A DNA stretch of 10,683 nt from Synergistaceae bacterium (lineage in GTDB: Bacteria > Synergistota > Synergistia > Synergistales > Synergistaceae). Position 1 is the first letter of the stretch. Each line of letters begins with the position of its first letter. A program made the position numbers and the translations under genes. Shown here in pieces: positions 5,186 through 10,683 of the stretch. The stretch spans positions 1 through 10,683 of the forward strand of contig JAISDQ010000135.1 in NCBI GenBank assembly GCA_031264605.1. Direction: 5' to 3'. A model generated the notes under the pieces. It saw only the letters and a list, made by a program, of their open reading frames with translations. It had not been told where the DNA came from and searched no databases.

Positions 5186-7111
5186 GTGAAACGTGTTGTA
5201 CTCTCCGCACTGATAATGTTCTGCCTGCTGTCCGGTTTCGTTTGCCGGAGCCGCGCGGCGTCCGGAGCCGCCGCACGGAGGCCGAGCGACGAAGAGCGGG
5301 AATTTGCCTCGTTCGTGGACGGATTTATGGCCGGAGCGCAAAAAGAACGGGCGATACCGGGCATGGTTTTCGCGGCGGTTCAAAACGGCGAGATACTTTA
5401 TCTCAAAGGGTACGGCGTGTCCGATATCGCGTCCGACAAGCCCGTGGACGCCGAGAAAACGCTTTTCAGGGTCGGCGCCGTCACGCAGCCTGTCACGGCG
5501 GCGGCTATCATGCAGCTTGCCGAGCGCGGCCGCATAGGCCTCGACGAGGACGTGAACATCTTCCTGCGAGGATGGAAGCTGACGAATCGATTCGATAAGC
5601 CGGTCACTCCCCGGCAACTGATGACGCACACTTCCGGCTTGGATTACATGAAACTCGAAACCGCCGCATCGACGTCGGCCGACGAAAGGGCATACGCGGC
5701 GCGGCTGTCCAGGACGATGCCCGCCGTAGTCAGCGAACCGGGATCCTATTACCGCGTCTCGGGCATGGGTTACGCCCTGCTCGGTTCGATAATAGAGCGA
5801 TATTCCAGGATGAATTACGACGCGTCGATAAAGAGATATATATTCGGGCCGCTAGGCATGAACGGAAGCGTTTTCTACCTCGCGCCGGACGACGAAGCGA
5901 ATCTGGCGACAGGGTACGACCCGCGCGGCGCAAAGATACCTTACGAATACAGGCGCGATCCTCCGGCGACGGGCATGTGCGCCACCGGGCGCGATATGGC
6001 GAGATTCATGATCGCTCAACTGTCGGGAGGCGTGATAGGAAGAAACCGGATACTGGGGGAACTTTACTCCAACAGCATGATGAGGAGACATTTTTCGCCC
6101 CACAATATGATAAACGGAACGGGGCTCGGTTATCTCGAACATCAGGCGGCCGGCCGCAGAACGCTTCAACAGCACGGAAACATGCCGGGATTTTCCAGTT
6201 TCATGATGCTGGCGCCGGATGAAAACTTCGGAGTTTTCTTCGCGGCCAACGAATCGGGGATCGACTTCGGCGGCAAACTAGCCGCGTCTATATTGGAACG
6301 CTTTTTCCCGGCGCCCGCGGGCCCGAACGCGCCGCCTCCCGCGCGGCGGGGGGGGTTTAACCCCGACATTCTCGGATACTACCGAACCAATAACATATCC
6401 CACAGCACGGCCGAAAAAATAACCGCGTTCAACGACGACCAGCTCAAGGTTTCCGCCGCTAACGGCTATCTCGTCACCGAGCATGCCAAACTCGGCTCGC
6501 CTCCCGTAAGATGGTTTCCGGCCGAAGGCGAGAGCGACGTTTTTCAGAAAATCGGCGAAGACGGGGCGTTCGCGGACGAATATATTTTGTTTCAAAGAGA
6601 TTCGCGCGGCGAGCCGGCGGCCCTCGTGATGGGAAATGTCGGCGGCACATACGACAAACTGGCGCCGTACGACGGATATTACGCGAAATGGTCGGTCGCG
6701 GCGCTTTTCGTATTTACGGCCCTGCTGTCTTTTACGGGTCTTTACGTCGGCGGCTCGATCAACAAGGGCAAATTCCCGTGGGAAAAAGGGCTGCGTTCCG
6801 ACACGGAATTATGGGGGATTTCGTCCGTTTTCTGCGCCGTGAATATATTTTTCGCGGTCGGTCTGGTCGTGGCGACCTTTGTTTCCGGTCACGAATTTCA
6901 CATATTCGTGCCCTATCAGGTGAAAATTCTTTTCGTAGCGCCGCTCGCCGGAGGACTCGTACTGGCGTGGCTATGGTTCAGGATCGCGGCGAAAATACTG
7001 AATCCCGATTATCACTGGCTGGAAAAAACGGTGATAATAACCGCGGCCTTGGTCGAGACGGGATATATGTTCTTCCTCGCGCATTGGAGGTTGTTGGGTT
7101 TCATGTTTTAG
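5186..7111 (+). CDS. Exported beta-lactamase-fold membrane protein, apparently catalytically inactive
   Basis: A 641-residue protein of the class C beta-lactamase/penicillin-binding family. Order: signal peptide (about 1-24), beta-lactamase-like domain (about 36-375), a Pro/Gly-rich linker (about 376-392), an extracytoplasmic beta-rich region (about 393-495), then four predicted membrane segments (about 503-524, 543-566, 579-601, 614-636). Family landmarks are easy to align (MTHTSGLDY, EPG...GYALLG, PGFSSFM), yet the active-site positions are changed. SxxK reads A98-V-T-Q101, YxN reads V191-S-G193, and the HGG-type motif reads Q329-H-G. Hydrolase or transpeptidase activity is therefore unlikely, and a ligand-binding, sensory or scaffold role is inferred. 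The start is GTG 5186 after AGAGG with 6 nt spacing. An overlapping ATG at 5184 is followed at once by TGA. It is 10 nt downstream of the NYN gene and ends before a terminator. Confidence 0.85.
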   Translation: MKRVVLSALIMFCLLSGFVCRSRAASGAAARRPSDEEREFASFVDGFMAGAQKERAIPGMVFAAVQNGEILYLKGYGVSDIASDKPVDAEKTLFRVGAVTQPVTAAAIMQLAERGRIGLDEDVNIFLRGWKLTNRFDKPVTPRQLMTHTSGLDYMKLETAASTSADERAYAARLSRTMPAVVSEPGSYYRVSGMGYALLGSIIERYSRMNYDASIKRYIFGPLGMNGSVFYLAPDDEANLATGYDPRGAKIPYEYRRDPPATGMCATGRDMARFMIAQLSGGVIGRNRILGELYSNSMMRRHFSPHNMINGTGLGYLEHQAAGRRTLQQHGNMPGFSSFMMLAPDENFGVFFAANESGIDFGGKLAASILERFFPAPAGPNAPPPARRGGFNPDILGYYRTNNISHSTAEKITAFNDDQLKVSAANGYLVTEHAKLGSPPVRWFPAEGESDVFQKIGEDGAFADEYILFQRDSRGEPAALVMGNVGGTYDKLAPYDGYYAKWSVAALFVFTALLSFTGLYVGGSINKGKFPWEKGLRSDTELWGISSVFCAVNIFFAVGLVVATFVSGHEFHIFVPYQVKILFVAPLAGGLVLAWLWFRIAAKILNPDYHWLEKTVIITAALVETGYMFFLAHWRLLGFMF

Positions 7112-7217
7112 CGCGGCCGCGGAATAATTTCCGCCAGATAGAATTATATGGGCGCGCATTGCGCGTCCGCGGCCGGCTCATGCCGGGTTAATCCCAAAAA
7201 CATAACCACAGTGTTCG
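7112..7217 (+). ncRNA. Structured 3' region or possible small RNA, with alternative hairpins
   Basis: Between the stop of the beta-lactamase-like gene and the terminator lie several perfect inverted repeats: GCGGAA-TAAT-TTCCGC (7119-7134), CGCGC-ATT-GCGCG (7153-7165) and CCGGC-TCAT-GCCGG (7173-7186). A longer 10-bp stem, CGGCCGCGGA (7114-7123) with TCCGCGGCCG (7166-7175), encloses the middle hairpin and competes with the first and third. The layout resembles a small RNA or a stable mRNA 3' end more than random DNA. I cannot match it to a known RNA or riboswitch family and see no dedicated promoter. It could simply be a 3' untranslated region. Confidence 0.3.
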
Positions 7218-7242
7218 GGCTCCTCAAGGGGAGTCTTTTTTT
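7218..7242 (+). terminator. Intrinsic terminator
   Basis: A 7-bp stem, GGCTCCT with GGGAGTC (two G-U pairs), around the loop CAAG, is followed immediately by seven T. It ends the NYN/beta-lactamase-like transcript or the structured RNA and isolates the STAS operon downstream. It could also act as an attenuator for the STAS operon, 107 nt before its first codon. Confidence 0.8.
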
Positions 7243-7256
7243 ATTGCCGGCAGCCC

Positions 7257-7285
7257 TTTAATTCCAGATTGATATCAAGTATGAT
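7257..7285 (+). promoter_or_regulatory. Putative promoter and palindrome upstream of the STAS operon
   Basis: A TATGAT (7280-7285) with a weak TTTAAT (7257-7262) at 17 nt spacing lies after the terminator and about 60 nt before the STAS start. Between the two boxes is a perfect 10-bp palindrome, TTGATATCAA (7269-7278), a position suited to a repressor or activator. The -35 match is poor, so the call is tentative. The rest of the gap (7286-7332) shows nothing clear. Confidence 0.3.
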
Positions 7286-7348
7286 AACATCGACGGCGAA
7301 AACAGCATCATCGTTGTGACGCAATAAAGTTCGAGGAGGAGTTTTTTT

Positions 7349-7663
7349 ATGAATACGACTAAAACGGCCGCTGACGGCGTATGCGTTATCTCGCTGGACG
7401 GACGGCTCGACACTATCACCGCGCCTCAGGTTCAACCCGAGATCGACACCGCTATCGACGAATACCAAAACGTCGCGCTGGATTTTTCCGGCGTAACCTA
7501 CATTTCGAGCGCGGGGCTGCGGATACTGCTGGCGGGGCACAAACGCGCGGCGGCGGCGGGCGGTTCGCTGAAACTCGCCCATGTATCGGGCCAGATTATG
7601 GAAATTTTCGAGATGACGGGTTTCACGGGCATACTCAAGAGAGAGGCAGATCATCGCCAATGA
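7349..7663 (+). CDS. STAS-domain anti-sigma-factor antagonist (SpoIIAA/RsbV-like)
   Basis: A 104-residue single-domain STAS protein. Members of this family bind a RsbW/SpoIIAB-type kinase when unphosphorylated and are released once a conserved Ser is phosphorylated. The N-terminal strand VCVISLDGRLDT (11-22) and the signature YISSAGLRILL (51-61) are present. Alignment on the Gly of that signature puts the phosphoacceptor at S54, equivalent to S58 of B. subtilis SpoIIAA. The start ATG has AGGAGG (7334-7339) with 9 nt spacing. It is first in a tight operon and overlaps the next gene, a RsbW-like kinase, by 4 nt (ATGA), as expected for a partner-switch pair. No sigma-factor gene follows within the window, so the output may be the fused transporter instead (inference). 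Confidence 0.92.
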   Translation: MNTTKTAADGVCVISLDGRLDTITAPQVQPEIDTAIDEYQNVALDFSGVTYISSAGLRILLAGHKRAAAAGGSLKLAHVSGQIMEIFEMTGFTGILKREADHRQ

Positions 7664-8055
7664 GTGAGTTGAAAGTAGACGCGGAGACGGAGAACCTCGG
7701 CGAGGTGCTCGAATTTATCGCCAGCGAGACGCCCGGTTTACCGGAAAAAACGCGGCAGAACATATTGATCGCCGCCGAGGAAATTTTTGTCAATATAGCC
7801 CAATACGCCTACAGGCCGGGTACCGGCAAAACTATCGTGCGCGTTACGAGCGGCGGGGACGTCACGATCGAGTTCGAGGACTGCGGCGCTCCCTACGACC
7901 CCCTGCAAAAAGCCGATCCCGATATCACGCTCTCCACGGAGGAGCGCGATATCGGAGGGCTGGGGATTTTCATGGCGAAATCCCTCATGGACAACATATC
8001 TTATCGCCGCGAGGGTAACAAGAATATTCTCACCATAAAGAAGGAAATAAGCTGA
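7660..8055 (+). CDS. RsbW/SpoIIAB-like ATP-binding protein (serine kinase/anti-sigma family)
   Basis: A 131-residue stand-alone GHKL ATPase of the HATPase_c_2 group. The nucleotide motifs look intact: N-box AAEEIFVNIAQYAY with E41 and N45, G1 motif EDCGAP (D74, G76), and Gly-rich GGLGIFMAKSL (about 99-109). In this family the enzyme phosphorylates its STAS antagonist and sequesters a partner protein, usually a sigma factor. Here the antagonist is the overlapping upstream gene. The start ATG 7660 is inside the ATGA overlap. A GA-rich AGAGAGG lies too far upstream to be an ideal ribosome binding site, so translation is probably coupled. Eight nt later comes a transporter with a second domain of the same type, suggesting both domains work in one circuit. 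Confidence 0.9.
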   Translation: MSELKVDAETENLGEVLEFIASETPGLPEKTRQNILIAAEEIFVNIAQYAYRPGTGKTIVRVTSGGDVTIEFEDCGAPYDPLQKADPDITLSTEERDIGGLGIFMAKSLMDNISYRREGNKNILTIKKEIS

Positions 8056-8063
8056 ACCGAAGC

Positions 8064-9800
8064 ATGGCTGACAGATTCACCGCGAAAATTTTCCGGAGAC
8101 TGTGGATTCCCACCATCGTATCCTCCGTAGGCTGGGCATTGTCCGATATCACCGACGCCGTAGTGGTCGGCCAGCGTATGGGATCCGTCGGGCTTGCCGC
8201 GATCTCGCTGATTCTGCCCGTGTATATGATCAACTGCGCGTTCGCTCACGGTTTTGGAATCGGCGGTTCCGTCCGCTATTCCAAACTCCTGAGTGACGGC
8301 AAGGTAAAAGACGCTGTTTCCAACTTCAACCGCGTCACGCAGACGGCGCTCGGCGTGAGCGCGCTCACCGCCGTTTTGGGAAATATCTTCATGGAGGAAT
8401 TGCTCCGGGTTCTCGGCACGGTTCCGGCTGACGGCGCGCTGTACTCCGCCACCAAAAGCTATCTCAGGATACTCGTGACGGCGACGCCGCTTTTTTACCT
8501 GTCAAACCTGCTGAATTACTATCTGCGCAACGACGACAACGGAAAACTCGCCGGAATAGGCTCGGTGGCGGGGAACCTGCTGGATATCGCCCTGAACGTG
8601 CTGTTCGTGCTGGCGTTGGGGATGGGGACGGCGGGGGCGGCGCTTTCGACGGCGATAGGCCAGGCTGCCGCCATACTGGTATATCTGCCCGGGATTTTCG
8701 GAAAACATAACGTCCTCCGAATAAAGAAGACCGCGTTCGCGCCCGGTTACGCGTTTTGCGCGTTCAGCGAGGGATTTGCCGGTTCGGCGCAATACCTCTT
8801 CTCGCTCATCTTTATAACGCTGAGCAACAATTACCTGATCCGCGCGGGTAACGAGACGTCCGTCGCCGTCTTTGACATGCTGCAAAACGCCGCGTATCTG
8901 ATACTGTATCTTTACGAGGGGACGGTCCGAACCATGCAGCCCCTCGTCAGCGCTTATCACGGTGAGCACTGGGGAGCCGGCAAGCGTTCGGTTCTTCGAT
9001 TATCGTTCGCTTACGGGGGCGCGGCGGGAATGGCCATGACCTTCGTTATCGCTGTATTCGCCAGACAGGTCTGCGCGCTGTTCGGCCTTTGGGATGGAGA
9101 AGCGGCTGTCACCGGCGCTTTCGCCCTGAGACTGTTTTGCGCGGGTTCGGTCTTTGCGGGAGCTTCCGTCCTGGCGGCCGGATATTTTCAGTCCTGCGGC
9201 AGGGAACGCGAGAGCTTTATCATCGCGGCGCTTCGCGGCTGCGTCGTCCTTCTGCCCGCTGCCATAATATTCGCGCTCCGGGGCGTCGGCGTGTTCTGGT
9301 GGTTATTTCCCGTAACGGAGGCCGTATCTCTGCCGATATGGATGCTGGCCGCCAAATTTTACGGGCGCGCGGAGGAAGCGTTCGACCCTTCCCGAATCTG
9401 GCACGGTTCCGTGCGCGGAAAAAACGAGGAAATCGCGGCGATAAACGAACGGGCGGCGGCGTTTTGCGAAATGTGGAAGGCGGGGAAGAAGCAGATATTT
9501 TATGTTACAATGATTATTGAGGAGTTATGTCTCGCCATCATGCAAAAAGGCTTCTGCGGCACAAACGTCAGCGACTGTTATATAAAAATAACGATTGTGG
9601 CTGAAACCGATGGGACGTTTACGCTGCGAATACGCGACAACGCCGCGTCTTTCAATCCGTTCGCTCCGCATACCAACAAAGCGAGAGAGGACGGCGGGTT
9701 TGATATGGACGCGACGGGCATAAGCGTCATCAAACATAAGGCGAAGGATTCCTTCTACAGGCAGTACGGCGGATTCAATTCTCTTATTGTCAAAATATAG
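8064..9800 (+). CDS. MATE-family exporter fused to a C-terminal RsbW-like ATPase domain
   Basis: A 578-residue inner-membrane protein. Residues about 1-435 are a complete MATE (MatE) antiporter of about 12 hydrophobic segments, with the N-terminal family pattern (DITDAVVVGQRMG...LPVYM) and its repeat after about residue 230. MATE proteins extrude drugs or metabolites using H+ or Na+ gradients. After a charged linker (about 433-455), residues about 455-578 form a RsbW-like HATPase domain. Its motifs are worn: the N-box IIEELCLAIM keeps E486/E487 but has A491 where the metal-binding Asn is expected. The G1 motif reads D525-N-A rather than DxG, and the Gly-rich loop reads MDATGISVIK. It may bind nucleotide weakly or only bind the STAS protein. 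The start ATG 8064 lies 8 nt after the kinase stop without a good ribosome binding site. Length exceeds usual MATE proteins by about 125 residues, all from the fusion. Confidence 0.9.
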   Translation: MADRFTAKIFRRLWIPTIVSSVGWALSDITDAVVVGQRMGSVGLAAISLILPVYMINCAFAHGFGIGGSVRYSKLLSDGKVKDAVSNFNRVTQTALGVSALTAVLGNIFMEELLRVLGTVPADGALYSATKSYLRILVTATPLFYLSNLLNYYLRNDDNGKLAGIGSVAGNLLDIALNVLFVLALGMGTAGAALSTAIGQAAAILVYLPGIFGKHNVLRIKKTAFAPGYAFCAFSEGFAGSAQYLFSLIFITLSNNYLIRAGNETSVAVFDMLQNAAYLILYLYEGTVRTMQPLVSAYHGEHWGAGKRSVLRLSFAYGGAAGMAMTFVIAVFARQVCALFGLWDGEAAVTGAFALRLFCAGSVFAGASVLAAGYFQSCGRERESFIIAALRGCVVLLPAAIIFALRGVGVFWWLFPVTEAVSLPIWMLAAKFYGRAEEAFDPSRIWHGSVRGKNEEIAAINERAAAFCEMWKAGKKQIFYVTMIIEELCLAIMQKGFCGTNVSDCYIKITIVAETDGTFTLRIRDNAASFNPFAPHTNKAREDGGFDMDATGISVIKHKAKDSFYRQYGGFNSLIVKI

Positions 9801-9808
9801 GAGGACTC

Positions 9809-10642
9809 ATGAAAATAGTTTATTTCGGCTCCGACGTGTTTTTGAAGGTTTTTCAGCATCTGCTGCTCAACCACGAGATACTGGCCCTCTACACTTACCG
9901 CAAGGAGGAGGATTATTTCTGCGAGAGAAACGTCGTCGCGCTGGCGAGGCTCCACCGGATACCCGTCTACTACACTCGGATCACGGAAGACCGCATGGCG
10001 GAATATATGGAAGAAGCGGGTTGCGAATTGTTTTTCGTCGCGGAGTACAGCCATAAAATTCCCGTGCCGGAGACTTCCCGTTTCAGAGGGGTGAATATTC
10101 ACGCCTCGCTTCTGCCGTCCGGCCGGAGTTATTATCCGATAGAGTGCGCGATGGAACGCGGCGTGGAGGAGACTGGCGTGTCGATTCACAAAATCACTCC
10201 GAAAATTGACGGCGGGGATATTTTAGCGCAGCGCCGCTTCCCGATAACGCCGGACGAGGACAGTGTGGACGTCTATTTGAAGTGCGCGGCGGCGGCGCAC
10301 GACATGACGCGTGAAGTCATTAGCGATTTTTGGCGGTATTGGAACGGCGCGGCGCCGCAAACCTGGACGCTGCCTTATTGGAAACGCCCCGAAAACGGAA
10401 TCATGACGCTGCGCCACGATATGACGATAGCGGAGGCGAAGGGCGTTTACCGCAAATACAACAAGCTCACGGGAGTCATCGTAAACGGTCTGTTCTTCAA
10501 TGTCAACGAACTCGCGACGGGGCTGTATAAAATCGGCGCGGACGATGACGACATAATATTTGTACGTGAGAGCAAAATACTTTACGGAGTCGTGGACGGA
10601 CATCTGAGGCTCTGTATCAGTTCCGACGGGAGAGAGGTATGA
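9809..10642 (+). CDS. Formyltransferase-family protein (10-formyl-THF-dependent type)
   Basis: A 277-residue protein of the formyltransferase fold used by methionyl-tRNA, glycinamide-ribonucleotide and amino-sugar formyltransferases. N-terminal Rossmann start MKIVYFGSDVF. The catalytic signature GVNIHASLLPSGRSYYPIE gives N96 and H98, and KIDGGDIL gives D137, so the Asn-His-Asp triad is complete. A C-terminal region (about 205-277) with YNKLTGVIVNGLFF resembles the small Fmt/ArnA-type C-terminal domain. The usual R-x-RG-x-x-P after SLLP is replaced by S-G-R-S-Y-Y-P, arguing against a housekeeping methionyl-tRNA formyltransferase. The acceptor is unknown; an amino sugar, amine lipid or small metabolite is possible. 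The ribosome binding site AGGAGG (9799-9804) overlaps the transporter stop TAG. Position suggests the product may be the transporter's substrate or a modified form of it (inference). Confidence 0.85.
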   Translation: MKIVYFGSDVFLKVFQHLLLNHEILALYTYRKEEDYFCERNVVALARLHRIPVYYTRITEDRMAEYMEEAGCELFFVAEYSHKIPVPETSRFRGVNIHASLLPSGRSYYPIECAMERGVEETGVSIHKITPKIDGGDILAQRRFPITPDEDSVDVYLKCAAAAHDMTREVISDFWRYWNGAAPQTWTLPYWKRPENGIMTLRHDMTIAEAKGVYRKYNKLTGVIVNGLFFNVNELATGLYKIGADDDDIIFVRESKILYGVVDGHLRLCISSDGREV

Positions 10643-10643
10643 C

Positions 10644-10683
10644 ATGACGCCGAAGCGGCATGGAAAACTCCAGCTCAAGTTCA
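10644..10683 (+). CDS. Start of a further operon gene (13 codons visible)
   Basis: ATG 10644 lies one base after the formyltransferase stop and 6 nt after AGAGAGG (10631-10637). The visible residues are MTPKRHGKLQLKF, a basic N-terminus of the sort that precedes a first membrane helix. An ATG at 10639 is rejected because it meets TGA after one codon. The family cannot be identified from 13 residues. A membrane sensor or PP2C (SpoIIE/RsbU-like) phosphatase would complete the partner switch, but that is speculation. Confidence 0.6.
   Translation, partial: MTPKRHGKLQLKF

Noticed and set aside
7262..7324. Plus-strand open stretch reading FQIDIKYDNIDGEN... before the STAS gene
   Set aside because: Protein-like in appearance but has no start codon or homology I can name, and a stop lies just upstream. 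Possibly a gene remnant, but unsupported.
7241..7660. Minus-strand 139-codon open frame opposite the STAS gene
   Set aside because: Antisense shadow of a clear STAS protein; no motifs.
1..10683. CRISPR arrays, tRNA/rRNA genes, IS elements and attachment sites
   Set aside because: No regularly spaced repeats, cloverleaf-type sequences, transposase-like proteins or long terminal repeats were seen on either strand.

Overview
The window is a bacterial chromosome segment of moderately high GC. It has tight gene packing, Shine-Dalgarno sequences of the AGGAGG/GAGGTGAT type, several non-ATG starts and frequent ATA (Ile) and AGG/AGA (Arg) codons. No rRNA or lineage marker is present. Citrate lyase genes, a 4HB-type chemotaxis receptor and a RsbV/RsbW-like cassette would fit an anaerobic fermenter such as a member of Synergistota, or a Firmicutes-like or spirochaete-like lineage. 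That assignment is only an inference. I saw no tRNA, rRNA, CRISPR array, IS element or integrase.

Left part, minus strand (1-4436). A citrate lyase operon runs leftward as citD, citE, citF (gamma, beta and alpha subunits; 4436 to 1717). It is followed by a translationally coupled small secreted protein of unknown function (1703 to 1254) and a strong hairpin whose pairing favours the minus-strand transcript (1147-1178). The accessory genes citC, citX and citG are not next to citDEF. An AT-rich gap (about 820-1065) holds a plausible promoter for the next leftward gene, a methyl-accepting chemotaxis receptor cut off by the window start. On the plus strand the same gap holds a 21-codon ORF with a good ribosome binding site.

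Middle part, plus strand (4561-7242). Divergent from citD, a NYN-domain (LabA-like) putative RNase is followed 10 nt later by a 641-residue exported protein. That protein has a class C beta-lactamase/penicillin-binding fold and four C-terminal membrane segments. It appears catalytically dead, because the nucleophile Ser and Lys of SxxK, the Tyr and Asn of YxN and the HxG-type motif are all substituted. Downstream is a run of hairpins, two of which are mutually exclusive with a longer stem, ending in a clear intrinsic terminator.

Right part, plus strand (7349 to the end). A very compact operon encodes a STAS anti-sigma-factor antagonist, a RsbW-like ATPase/kinase, and a MATE multidrug/small-molecule exporter with a second, degenerate RsbW-like ATPase domain fused to its C-terminus. 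A formyltransferase-family enzyme with intact N-x-H...D catalytic residues and the first 13 codons of another gene follow. The arrangement suggests a partner-switch (RsbV/RsbW-type) module wired to a transporter rather than to a sigma factor, together with a formylation step. This is the most interesting system in the window.
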